A stretch of DNA of 64,000 nt, from NCBI RefSeq assembly GCF_005885635.1, contig NZ_VATY01000002.1, forward strand, positions 868,001-932,000, given 5' to 3'. The DNA comes from Maribacter algarum (ex Zhang et al. 2020) (GTDB lineage Bacteria > Bacteroidota > Bacteroidia > Flavobacteriales > Flavobacteriaceae). Below, piece after piece: positions 18,011-25,948 of this stretch (the stretch's first letter is position 1; the number at the start of each line of letters is the position of its first letter). The position numbers were made by a program, and so were the translations under genes. The notes below the pieces were generated by a model. It had not been told where the DNA came from and made no database searches. It was given only the letters and a program-made list of their open reading frames with translations.

Positions 18011-18691
18011 CTATTCTATTTTCTCTGTTCTAATTTTAGGTAAAGGTTGAAACTCTTTCTTTTTTATGGCTTCTCGGACTTTTCCCATAAAATCTTCTCC
18101 AGGATCGGTCTTCTCAGTACGATAGCCATCATCTTTTTCCAACCAGAGTTCATGGCCCTCGAAAAGCGTGTATTCATAGTGCCCGATGAGATAGTCAATA
18201 GCATACTTTTTCGAAAGATAATTTACCAACCAAATATTAGACTTTAGTTGCGCCTCTGTCAATGGTAAATCTTCCGTCCCGCCAATATTTTCGACCCCTA
18301 TAGAACAATGGTTTAGACCGATGACATGTCTAGCCATAGTTGTTTCTGGAAGTAAACGATAAATAGTCCCGTCTCTGTCTACCATAAATTGTGAACTAAC
18401 ATTTAAAGTACTTGCTGCTTTGATATCTGGTCTGCTGGGCAGTGTTGACGAATTAAAAGTTTCGAAAGATTCCTCAAAAGTAGGGATGACCGTCCAGTGT
18501 AGAACTATCATCTTGGGGTCGATAGTTGGTTCGCTTTGCTTTAAACCATACCTATCCTCCAAGTACTGTAATGTCAATTGTTTTCGCTCTTCGTCAAAGA
18601 TTATAGGTTTGTCAATGATTTTATATTCCGTTTTGCAAGCAAAAAATAGTATAATGGACAGACCGGCAAATACTGATTTCAAGTAGCGCAT
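18011..18691 (-). CDS. N-acetylmuramoyl-L-alanine amidase, lipoprotein
   Basis: A 226-residue lipoprotein (lipobox FFAC, Cys19) with an Amidase_2 domain at about residues 58-205. Zinc ligands of the family are His65 in VLHWT, His128 in GLNHCS and Asp196 in TDPG, with the catalytic-side glutamate in IGVEN (Glu134). It cleaves the bond between N-acetylmuramic acid and L-alanine in peptidoglycan. It is the last gene of a tight pirin / 3D-domain / amidase operon (1-base gap to the 3D gene), which links it to cell-wall turnover or recycling. Confidence 0.9.
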   Translation of the reverse strand: MRYLKSVFAGLSIILFFACKTEYKIIDKPIIFDEERKQLTLQYLEDRYGLKQSEPTIDPKMIVLHWTVIPTFEESFETFNSSTLPSRPDIKAASTLNVSSQFMVDRDGTIYRLLPETTMARHVIGLNHCSIGVENIGGTEDLPLTEAQLKSNIWLVNYLSKKYAIDYLIGHYEYTLFEGHELWLEKDDGYRTEKTDPGEDFMGKVREAIKKKEFQPLPKIRTEKIE

Positions 18692-18692
18692 A

Positions 18693-19109
18693 TTACTCTT
18701 TTACGGAATGGGTTAGCGTATCTTTTTCAATGGCATAAACGATTTCCAGGTCTTGAACACCCCATTTTTTAGCTTTCTCCACCTTTTCACCCATATAAAT
18801 ATCAATCCTTTTTGTCCATCGTTTGGCCATTTTATCCTTTACCAAATAAACTCCTGGCAGCCCTTTTATCATTACTTTGGTATTGTGTTTTAATCCTAAG
18901 GCCAATAGATCCCGGGATACAGCGATAGCCTTCATTCGAGGTTTTAGCGTATCTCCCCAAGCCGCAATATTAGGCTCACCATCCGTTTGCGAAGGCACTG
19001 AATTATAGGCCGAAACCTTTACCTGCATTGATTTCCAGATGAATTTGTCCTCCTTGTCATTCGCACAACTCAAAAATAGTACTGCTACCAGAAGGACCTT
19101 CGCTCTCAT
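18693..19109 (-). CDS. 3D-domain lipoprotein
   Basis: A 138-residue lipoprotein (lipobox LFLSC, Cys15). Its 3D domain, named for three conserved aspartates, covers about residues 28-115: Asp53 in WGDTLKP, Asp92 in LVKDKM and Asp103 in RIDIY. The domain forms a double-psi beta-barrel as in MltA and Rpf-type enzymes and occurs in peptidoglycan-active proteins. The gene abuts pirin (no gap) and lies 1 base before the amidase, so a role in wall remodelling together with the amidase is likely. Whether it is catalytic alone is not known. Confidence 0.8.
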   Translation of the reverse strand: MRAKVLLVAVLFLSCANDKEDKFIWKSMQVKVSAYNSVPSQTDGEPNIAAWGDTLKPRMKAIAVSRDLLALGLKHNTKVMIKGLPGVYLVKDKMAKRWTKRIDIYMGEKVEKAKKWGVQDLEIVYAIEKDTLTHSVKE

Positions 19110-19994
19110 TTAACTTAATTTTTGCCCAGGAAGTGGAACATAGGTGTCATCATCATCCATCATGGGAAAGGTTTTCGCCTCCCAAGCGGATTTTGCCTTT
19201 TCAATTTTTTCTTGGTCCGAAGAAACAAAATTCCAGTAAATATGTCGTTTTTCAGGAAAAGGTACGCCCCCGAATAATAACAGATGGGTGTTGGGTTTTA
19301 AAATCGTTTGACAAGTATCCTCAACTTTGGAAACTAAAATATTTCCTTTCCCTATAGCTTCTCCACATGCCTCAATTCCCCCTTCTACAATACAAATTCC
19401 GATTTCACCTTTCAAGTTATCCTTGGTATTTAGTTGGTACTCTTCCGTAGTTTTAATTTCAACCATAAATAGGGGTGAATGGACAGGAACCGGGGATTTT
19501 CTATTGTATCCCTCACCTGCCACCAAAGTAAATTCCGTAGAACCATCTTTCCATCTTGGTAATTCTTCGGCGGAAATATGATGGAATTCCGGTTCGATTT
19601 CTTCTAAATCCTTAGGCAAAGCCACCCAAATCTGGTATCCATGTGCCGTAAACTGTTTGCCATTCCGCAAGTCCCTTGGAGTGCGCTCCGTGTGTGAAAC
19701 TCCTTTTCCGGCCACCATCCAATTGACAGAACCGGGTTGAATGCGTTGTTTTGTACCAATACCGTCCTCATGCATCAATTCCCCTTCAAGCATATAAGTT
19801 AGCGTTGACAATCCGATATGTGGGTGTTGGTCAACATCCATATAATTTTTCGGACCTAAAGTAGTAGGTCCCATATGGTCAATAAAAATAAAGGGACCTA
19901 TCATCCGCTTTTTACGAAAGGGAATCAACCTACCTACCAAAAAATCACCAATATCCCTACTGCGCTCTTCTATTATCAATCCGATGTTAGACAT
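19110..19994 (-). CDS. Pirin family protein
   Basis: A 294-residue bicupin. The N-terminal cupin has the pirin metal site blocks FIFIDHMGP, DVDQHPHIGLSTLTYMLEGE and HTERTP, and the C-terminal half has the pirin_C block ending LLLFGGVPFPEKRHIYWNFV. Bacterial pirins bind one metal ion, and some have quercetin dioxygenase or redox-regulatory activity; the role here is open. No signal peptide. It is the first gene of the operon with the 3D-domain lipoprotein and the amidase. I see no obvious functional link between pirin and the wall enzymes. Confidence 0.9.
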   Translation of the reverse strand: MSNIGLIIEERSRDIGDFLVGRLIPFRKKRMIGPFIFIDHMGPTTLGPKNYMDVDQHPHIGLSTLTYMLEGELMHEDGIGTKQRIQPGSVNWMVAGKGVSHTERTPRDLRNGKQFTAHGYQIWVALPKDLEEIEPEFHHISAEELPRWKDGSTEFTLVAGEGYNRKSPVPVHSPLFMVEIKTTEEYQLNTKDNLKGEIGICIVEGGIEACGEAIGKGNILVSKVEDTCQTILKPNTHLLLFGGVPFPEKRHIYWNFVSSDQEKIEKAKSAWEAKTFPMMDDDDTYVPLPGQKLS

Positions 19995-20050
19995 AAAACT
20001 ATTGGTTATATTCGTTCTTAAAAGTACTTTAAATTAAATAGAAATCCATC

Positions 20051-21385
20051 TTGAAAATCTTTAAACGAATACTTCTCGCCCTCCTGGTAATACTTGCTAT
20101 TGCAATTTTTTTCAATTACCCGAAACTCAATATTGTATCAGGTTATGCTTCTAAAAATCTAGCATCAACCCATTTTATTGCAGATAGATTGTATTCTGAT
20201 ATCGTCGAAAGTGATAATAATATGGAACTCATAGAACTCGCAGAAATGGAAAGCGCAGATGAAAAAAGTGTTATCACCTCTGTTTTTGGACTAATGGAAC
20301 GTGAAACCGTTTGCCGGGATGGATTAGGTTGTGTCCTAATTAACAAAGATTATGACAAGACCCAAAAGCTTTTAAAACCAACTCGCACAAAGTCCCTTCA
20401 TGACTCTTTGCCTTTTCCATATGGAAACAACGGAAAGAAGGACACGGTTTTTGCGAACATAGATTATGAGCAGTTAAATTCAGCGGTTCGCGGAGCATTC
20501 GAAAATTATGAGGTTCAAAAGACAAGAACAGTACTGGTGACTTACAAAGGACAAATTGTTGCAGAAGAATATATTGAAGGTTTCTCCAAGGATACTCCCA
20601 TTCTAGGCTGGTCAATGACTAAAAGTGTTTTGGCAACCTTGTACGGTATTCTCCAACATGAAGAAGGGTTGAATTTAGATTTAAGACCTTTCGATACAAT
20701 TCCTGTTATTAATACTAAAACTATTATTACGTTGAATGATTTATTACGTATGCAAAGCGGATTGGAATGGGATGAGGACTATGGGTCTATTTCTGACGTG
20801 ACCGAAATGTTGTTTCTAGATACTGATATGACTGCGAAGCAAGGTGCTAAAAAACGGATTGCTGCTCCCGCAGAAGTTTGGAATTATTCATCAGGAACTA
20901 CAAATCTTCTTTCAGGAATCCTTAGAAAGGAATTCCAAACCCATCAAGATTACCTAAACTTTCCCTACACAGCATTAATAGATAAAATCGGCATGCATTC
21001 CATGTTGATAGAAACCGATATGGCCGGGAATTTCGTTGGTTCTTCATATGGATGGGCCACAACACGAGATTGGGCCAAATTCGGAATATTACACCTAAAT
21101 AAAGGCAATTGGAACGGAGAACAGCTCTTTGCTCCCAAATGGATTGATTATATCACCAAACCTACTGAAGGCTCAGACGGAGTCTACGGCGCTCATTGGT
21201 GGCTCAATGCCGGAGGAAAATACCCTGATGTACCTCGAGATTTGTATTCTGCCAATGGTTTTCAAGGGCAACGGGTATTTATAATTCCCTCAAAAGACCT
21301 CGTCATCGTCAGAACCGGACTAGCGGGAGGCGATGCTTTTGATGCGAATACTTTTTTGAAGGAAGTTGTTGCGGCTATAGAGTAG
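20051..21385 (+). CDS. Serine hydrolase, beta-lactamase-related, membrane-anchored
   Basis: A 444-residue protein of the beta-lactamase/DD-peptidase fold. An N-terminal span (about 7-22) anchors or exports it. The nucleophile motif SMTK is at 188-191 and the tyrosine motif is NYSSG (Tyr279). The third motif is probably around HWWLNAGG. The start is TTG at 20051: an in-frame TAG lies 12 bases upstream, and the first ATG (residue 58) would remove the signal segment. These enzymes hydrolyse esters or D-amino peptides; true beta-lactamase activity cannot be claimed. Its 3' end overlaps the convergent alpha/beta hydrolase gene by 11 bases. Confidence 0.85.
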   Translation: MKIFKRILLALLVILAIAIFFNYPKLNIVSGYASKNLASTHFIADRLYSDIVESDNNMELIELAEMESADEKSVITSVFGLMERETVCRDGLGCVLINKDYDKTQKLLKPTRTKSLHDSLPFPYGNNGKKDTVFANIDYEQLNSAVRGAFENYEVQKTRTVLVTYKGQIVAEEYIEGFSKDTPILGWSMTKSVLATLYGILQHEEGLNLDLRPFDTIPVINTKTIITLNDLLRMQSGLEWDEDYGSISDVTEMLFLDTDMTAKQGAKKRIAAPAEVWNYSSGTTNLLSGILRKEFQTHQDYLNFPYTALIDKIGMHSMLIETDMAGNFVGSSYGWATTRDWAKFGILHLNKGNWNGEQLFAPKWIDYITKPTEGSDGVYGAHWWLNAGGKYPDVPRDLYSANGFQGQRVFIIPSKDLVIVRTGLAGGDAFDANTFLKEVVAAIE

Positions 21386-22286
21386 TTGATTCAGCCTTGA
21401 TGTTTCTATCAATAAAACTGAACAAGGCTTTTCTGTAAGCCTGTCCTCCTTTTTTTGATAAATTCATGTGGGTACCACCTTTTATTGGATACCAAGTTTT
21501 ATCTTTTGCTTTCAAATTATCAAAAAGAGCTTTTCCATAAGAGAAGGAAATTCTTTTGTCAGCATCTCCGTGCGCAATAAAAATGGGTTGTTCTATAGCT
21601 TTGACGGATTCAATGGGTTGAACAGCATAAGGGTCAAAATCTGCAATTTGGGCGGCTCTTTTTAAAGCATAATCAGAGACAAAACGAATTCCAAATCCCT
21701 TCATAAATCGCTTCTTATAATCAAAAGCCACTTGGTGTAAGTCGGTAAATGTACTTTCGATGATTCCGAATTCTATTCTATTATCATTTTCCAGCGCCTG
21801 AATTGCAACTGCACCACCCAAAGAATTACCCCAAATTCCCAATGGAATGTCCCCATATTCATCCTTTATATAATCGACAATTTTACTGATATCGTTCTTT
21901 TCATAATACCCATAAGTGCAGTACTCACCATCACTTTCACCATGTGCCCTTTCATCAAAAACCATTGTCGCAATTCCTATTTTGGCTAGTTTGGTACCGA
22001 GTTCCACAAAATGTTCTTTGCAACCACCTACTCCGTGAACCAATATCATGACACCGGTAGTTTCATTTTTTTGTGAAGGTATATGGTAACCCACTAATTC
22101 GAGTTGGTCATCAGTGGTTAACGTTATGCACTTATTAGTAATACCAAAGTCTTCAGGAGAAGTTTTAAGAGAGACCCTAGCTGGCTGTATAATGATATAG
22201 GGAGCAACGAAATGCACCCCAACAAAGGCAGGGATTATGGTTAGTAGCAATACTGCAAGAGCGAAACGTTTTAGTTTTTTCTTCAA
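21375..22286 (-). CDS. Alpha/beta hydrolase, membrane-anchored
   Basis: A 303-residue hydrolase with an N-terminal span (about 8-28). The core fold has LVHGVGG (82-88, oxyanion side), the nucleophile elbow GNSLGG (Ser155), an acid loop GDADKRIS and the catalytic histidine in GGTHMN near the C-terminus. It belongs to the serine aminopeptidase S33-like / BEM46-like group, whose substrates are mostly unknown. It is monocistronic and its stop codon lies inside the 3' end of the convergent serine hydrolase gene. Confidence 0.85.
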   Translation of the reverse strand: MKKKLKRFALAVLLLTIIPAFVGVHFVAPYIIIQPARVSLKTSPEDFGITNKCITLTTDDQLELVGYHIPSQKNETTGVMILVHGVGGCKEHFVELGTKLAKIGIATMVFDERAHGESDGEYCTYGYYEKNDISKIVDYIKDEYGDIPLGIWGNSLGGAVAIQALENDNRIEFGIIESTFTDLHQVAFDYKKRFMKGFGIRFVSDYALKRAAQIADFDPYAVQPIESVKAIEQPIFIAHGDADKRISFSYGKALFDNLKAKDKTWYPIKGGTHMNLSKKGGQAYRKALFSFIDRNIKAESTTL

Positions 22287-22516
22287 TGAGGAGTTTTATG
22301 ATAAGTAGACTTAACTCAAGATTTGTTACAAGTGAAGCATAGGAACTCATTTACAGGTCTTTACTACACGGGTTTTAAACCCAAATAACAGAATTCTGGC
22401 CTTTCACCACAAAAAAACCCGCGCTCACAACAATAATTTAGAAAAACGCTAGAAGGACACTAAGTTTGAAGTGTAATTAAGAAGTAAATTTTTTCATTTT
22501 CATATAGTGTTCTCGT
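22287..22516. other. Non-coding stretch upstream of the alpha/beta hydrolase
   Basis: Together with the palindromic block that follows, this makes a gap of about 630 bases between the hydrolase and menB. In this first part I see no credible ORF, RNA gene or strong hairpin. Several in-frame stops interrupt all frames, and it may include the promoter of the minus-strand hydrolase. Confidence 0.5.
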
Positions 22517-22553
22517 AAAAGAGCTTGGTCCAAAAGGGTTGAGCTCTTTTTAG
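22517..22553 (+). terminator. Terminator-like hairpin
   Basis: AAAAGAGCT (22517-22525) pairs with AGCTCTTTT (22542-22550) and is followed by T-rich sequence on the plus strand. No plus-strand gene precedes it within 1.1 kb, so it may be a relic or the end of a non-coding transcript. Confidence 0.5.
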
Positions 22554-22570
22554 TTTAAATAGGTTTTACT

Positions 22571-22596
22571 GTCATTCCCGCGAAGGCGGGAATCCG
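22571..22596. repeat. REP-like palindrome
   Basis: ATTCCCGC (22574-22581) and GCGGGAAT (22586-22593) form a perfect 8-bp stem with a 4-base loop. It is the common interspersed CATTCCCGC-GCGGGAATCC palindrome found between genes in many bacteria. Its high GC content contrasts with the surroundings. Confidence 0.75.
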
Positions 22597-22654
22597 TTGA
22601 AACTATCTTTTAACTCCCATTCAAATCCAATCGCCCAAAAAATACTAAGGAAGC

Positions 22655-22872
22655 TCCTTTCCCTAGCAGGGGAAGGTGTCCGCTTGCGGACGGAAGGGGT
22701 TGAAGCCCGAACCTTAGAACAAACACATAACATTATTAAAGTGCCAAACCATTGTTTTCGTTCTTTTCTAAGGTGTTGTGATCGAGATGAGGGTAAGCGC
22801 TCTACCCCTTCCGTCTTGCTATCCGCCCAGTTGGCGGATGCAATCCACCTTCCCCTGCATGGGGAAGGAACA
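22655..22872. repeat. Nested inverted repeat, REP/MITE-like
   Basis: A left arm at 22655-22703 and a right arm at 22800-22872 are imperfect inverted copies. Both share the cores CAGGGGAAGGTG and GACGGAAGGGGT in opposite orientation. Each arm also holds its own small palindrome: GTCCGC-TTGCGGAC on the left, ATCCGCC-GGCGGAT on the right. About 100 bases of unrelated sequence lie between. The GC-rich block lies directly behind menB and looks like a non-coding mobile or REP element, not a gene, although one frame is open across it. Confidence 0.75.
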
Positions 22873-22919
22873 GGTAAGTTCTTAAATCATCTAAAAATCC
22901 AGCAATCCAAGAACCCAAT

Positions 22920-23762
22920 TCAAGGTATCCACTTATCCTTACCAAAATCAGGCTTACGCTTTTCTAAAAAGGCATTACGCCCTTCTTTTGCCTCTTCGGT
23001 ACCATAGGCCAAACGTGTAGCTTCACCGGCAAATACCTGTTGCCCGACCATACCGTCATCGGTAAGGTTCATGGCGAATTTTAACATTTTAATGGAGGTC
23101 GGGGACTTTTCCAATACTTCCTGCGCCCATTGGTAAGCTGTTCCTTCCAACTCGTCATGTGGTACAACCGCATTGACCATACCCATGTCATAGGCTTCTT
23201 GTGCGGAATAATTTCTACCTAAGAAAAAGATTTCTCGCGCTTTCTTTTGCCCCACCATTTTAGCCAAATAGGCAGACCCATAACCCCCGTCAAAACTGGT
23301 GACATCGGCATCGGTTTGTTTGAAGATGGCGTGTTCTTTACTGGCCAAGGTCATATCACAGACCACGTGCAAGCTATGACCGCCACCAACAGCCCAACCG
23401 GGTACAACGGCGATGACTACTTTAGGCATAAAACGAATCAGTCGCTGGACTTCCAATATATTCAAACGATGATAGCCATCTTCACCTACATAACCTTGGT
23501 CTCCTCGAGCCTTTTGGTCTCCACCACTACAGAACGAATAGACACCATCTTTGGTCGACGGACCTTCAGCGGAAAGTAAAACCACCCCTATAGAAGTGTC
23601 TTCTTGTGCATCATAAAAGGCATCATACAATTCGCTTGTGGTCTTTGGGCGAAAGGCATTTCGAATATTAGGGCGATTAAAAGCGATACGGGCTACGCCG
23701 TCGCTTTTTTGATAGGTGATATCGGTGTATTTTTTGGCTGTTTGCCAGTTGGGTGATTTCAT
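22920..23762 (-). CDS. menB: 1,4-dihydroxy-2-naphthoyl-CoA synthase
   Basis: A 280-residue crotonase-fold enzyme that closes the second ring of menaquinone by converting o-succinylbenzoyl-CoA to 1,4-dihydroxy-2-naphthoyl-CoA. MenB-typical blocks are NRPNIRNAFRPKT, the oxyanion loop CSGGDQKARGD, PGWAVGGGHSLHVVCD, and the C-terminal KRKPDFGKDKW. Length matches E. coli MenB (285). No other men gene is in the window. A REP-like repeat block follows the stop. The gene is monocistronic. Confidence 0.95.
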   Translation of the reverse strand: MKSPNWQTAKKYTDITYQKSDGVARIAFNRPNIRNAFRPKTTSELYDAFYDAQEDTSIGVVLLSAEGPSTKDGVYSFCSGGDQKARGDQGYVGEDGYHRLNILEVQRLIRFMPKVVIAVVPGWAVGGGHSLHVVCDMTLASKEHAIFKQTDADVTSFDGGYGSAYLAKMVGQKKAREIFFLGRNYSAQEAYDMGMVNAVVPHDELEGTAYQWAQEVLEKSPTSIKMLKFAMNLTDDGMVGQQVFAGEATRLAYGTEEAKEGRNAFLEKRKPDFGKDKWIP

Positions 23763-23865
23763 TTAATTATTTTTAACAAACTTAAAGATAAGTTTATTTG
23801 AATAGTTAAATTACAAAGAAGTTATTGCACAAATTTCTAATTGTCAAAACTGTCAAAATTGTCAA

Positions 23866-24417
23866 ATGAAGATATTGTATTCACTATTTTTATTTTTAGT
23901 CATGATTACCAGATATTTAAATTCAATAGATGAAAATCACAATATAGCTAATTCATCAGAATATAGCTTTTCCTCATCTGACCTATTGATTCAAACTGAT
24001 AACTATCCCTGTGAACTTAAATTAAGACTCTTCGACGAATCAAATAAGGAAGAAATAACCAATGGAGTCGACAATTTAAAATTAGAGTCCTTAATTATTA
24101 AATATGAAATACATTTTCCCCTAACGATTGGATTAAAAAATTTTAAAATTGTTGGACCTACCCAGAATAACGGTTATACTAGCAATTTGATAGGTCCCAA
24201 AGAATATAATTCTGAAATTGTTTGTCCATCGGATAATTGTAGAAATACCGTAATCGTCTATGAGCAGTTGTTAAGGAAAAATAACCTGGTAAACCCACAA
24301 ATTGGGCCTCTTGAAATTGAACTTTTGGCTGAGATACCCACATTGGAGTATAATTTCGAAGGTAGACGAATTTATAATGACACAATCATCAGAGTAAAAT
24401 CCGATTCGATATATTAA
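23866..24417 (+). CDS. Hypothetical exported protein
   Basis: A 183-residue protein I do not recognise. Residues about 3-20 are hydrophobic (ILYSLFLFLVMITRYL) and could be a signal peptide or anchor. The rest is polar and strand-rich, with a cysteine pair in CPSDNCR. The base composition is more AT-rich than that of its neighbours. It stands alone between menB (divergent) and a lipoprotein (convergent) and could be a recent acquisition. Confidence 0.55.
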   Translation: MKILYSLFLFLVMITRYLNSIDENHNIANSSEYSFSSSDLLIQTDNYPCELKLRLFDESNKEEITNGVDNLKLESLIIKYEIHFPLTIGLKNFKIVGPTQNNGYTSNLIGPKEYNSEIVCPSDNCRNTVIVYEQLLRKNNLVNPQIGPLEIELLAEIPTLEYNFEGRRIYNDTIIRVKSDSIY

Positions 24418-24479
24418 TTAACTTTCTCAAGCACTACCTTGGCTAGAGCTCGTCTGCCACGAGTACCGTAGTAAGTAAC

Positions 24480-25328
24480 TCAATCCTTTATCTGAATCGC
24501 ATCACAAGTCCCAACAAACGGTACACCCGTCTGACCATAGGCATAGGTAATCAAGCCCACATAAACCTCTTCGCCATAAGCAGGCGTTGCACCAGGTAAG
24601 TCACCAGTATCTCGGTAGAGATTCCAATTATCTTCTGTAGTGGAATAGTTCAAATTTGGGGTTTGCCAGTATACGATTAGTTCTCGTTCTGTTGTACCGA
24701 CAATTCTGATATCTGCTCTTCCCTCTGGAGCGGTATTGGCCCCGATATCATTAACGCTTGACGAACCGTTGACCGTGTTTTTTCCTTCAATGGTAAATTC
24801 CGCGCCACCTCGGTGCCCTACTACGACGTGTGATGAATTGATGGAATTAAAATCTATATCATGTACTTGAACACCTGAAAACAAATAGGGGTTTCCGTTG
24901 GGTGATGGTGCTGTTTGAGAATCGGCTAAGGTGCCTATTCCAATATTTCGAGCGATAAACTCAAAGGGGAATGTGACTGGTTTCGCATCAATGCGTCCTT
25001 GGTCCTCATGAAAATGGAGGGTGATATTGTTGGTGTTATCGTCTAAAACTGCCCTATATCGTCCTGAAACGCTAGATATATTGGGTAAAGCAGATTCGTT
25101 GTTCGTTACATAATCTATTAGGTCCCCGTCAGTGTCGAAGCTGTCTTCAAAAAAGTCATCCGGATTTTCATTACTGGGACTTTCGTCACTGGGATCGTCA
25201 TCTGAGCCGTTTTCATCGTCGGATAGTTCAACGGACTCATCCAAAGCATCTTCAATGGCATCGACTTTATCTGTCGAACAAGAATGTAAAATGAATACGA
25301 TTAGAAATAACGGGACTAGCTTTTTCAT
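24480..25328 (-). CDS. Hypothetical lipoprotein with acidic linker
   Basis: A 282-residue lipoprotein (lipobox LHSC, Cys17). Residues about 20-70 are a low-complexity acidic linker (many D, E, S and N). The C-terminal 200 residues form an unrecognised, probably beta-rich domain that includes FHFEDQGRIDAKP-like strands and ends in VPFVGTCDAIQIKD. The acidic linker behind the lipid anchor resembles the export signal that sends Bacteroidota lipoproteins to the cell surface. Function unknown. Confidence 0.7.
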   Translation of the reverse strand: MKKLVPLFLIVFILHSCSTDKVDAIEDALDESVELSDDENGSDDDPSDESPSNENPDDFFEDSFDTDGDLIDYVTNNESALPNISSVSGRYRAVLDDNTNNITLHFHEDQGRIDAKPVTFPFEFIARNIGIGTLADSQTAPSPNGNPYLFSGVQVHDIDFNSINSSHVVVGHRGGAEFTIEGKNTVNGSSSVNDIGANTAPEGRADIRIVGTTERELIVYWQTPNLNYSTTEDNWNLYRDTGDLPGATPAYGEEVYVGLITYAYGQTGVPFVGTCDAIQIKD

Positions 25329-25445
25329 ACTTCAAGATTGAATTTATAAAACGGAATTTGAGCTGTTGTATTGTTTATTACAAAAGCCTAGGCAACAAAA
25401 GCACAAGTAGTTGCGTCTATTAGTAAACCATCAACACTCCTAAAA

Positions 25446-25841
25446 ATGACCGACGTAAAAGGTATATCCAAAACTTCAAAGCTATTTTGTATCATAGGAA
25501 GCTCGTTTCTTTTAATCATGGGCCTCTTTCACGGTAGCGGTTTCTTCTATGTCAGTGAAACCATAGAAAAATCAAATGCTGAAGGGTTCTTGAAGGATAT
25601 CGTACCTGCCTTATTCGCGCATCCCTCAATACATCTGATAGGATTAGCTGCTTTTGGTATTTTGGCGCTATTCCTTAAACAGGATTTGCGCAAAGTAACC
25701 TGGTTATTGGCAGTGTTGATTGCATTAGATGCTGCGCTCGGGTTCTATTTAGGAGGCATGATTCCGGGTATTCTTCTATTGTTGGCGGCCATCTGTTTTG
25801 TGGTGTCGGGGTTAAGGGATAAATCCCAAATACTCATCTAA
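25446..25841 (+). CDS. Four-span membrane protein
   Basis: A 131-residue hydrophobic protein with about four membrane spans (roughly residues 10-32, 55-74, 80-97 and 100-122). No catalytic motif is visible. The layout recalls small four-helix DoxX-like membrane proteins, but I cannot place it firmly in a family. It stands alone on the plus strand, 107 bases before the M24 peptidase gene. Confidence 0.6.
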   Translation: MTDVKGISKTSKLFCIIGSSFLLIMGLFHGSGFFYVSETIEKSNAEGFLKDIVPALFAHPSIHLIGLAAFGILALFLKQDLRKVTWLLAVLIALDAALGFYLGGMIPGILLLLAAICFVVSGLRDKSQILI

Positions 25842-25948
25842 GGTTCCCTCCTATTTTATGCATTCTCATAAGTTTCTCCTTGCTAGCATATCCTGAGTAG
25901 CAATCTCTATTATATTGCCTATTTTTAGTCTTCAACAAATTACCAACT

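Noticed and set aside
17950-18030. Purine-rich and pyrimidine-rich stretches (AAGAAAAGAGAA and TTTTCTCTATTC) around the end of the amidase gene
   Set aside because: They can pair imperfectly, but the low complexity makes chance likely and part of it is amidase coding sequence.
20051-21385. Beta-lactamase (antibiotic resistance) call
   Set aside because: The SxxK and Tyr motifs show the fold only. Such membrane-anchored proteins are mostly esterases or peptidases, and nothing supports resistance.
22597-23007. A 136-codon plus-strand open frame across the palindromic block behind menB
   Set aside because: It runs through REP-like palindromes and into the menB 3' end on the opposite strand, and its translation has no domain character.
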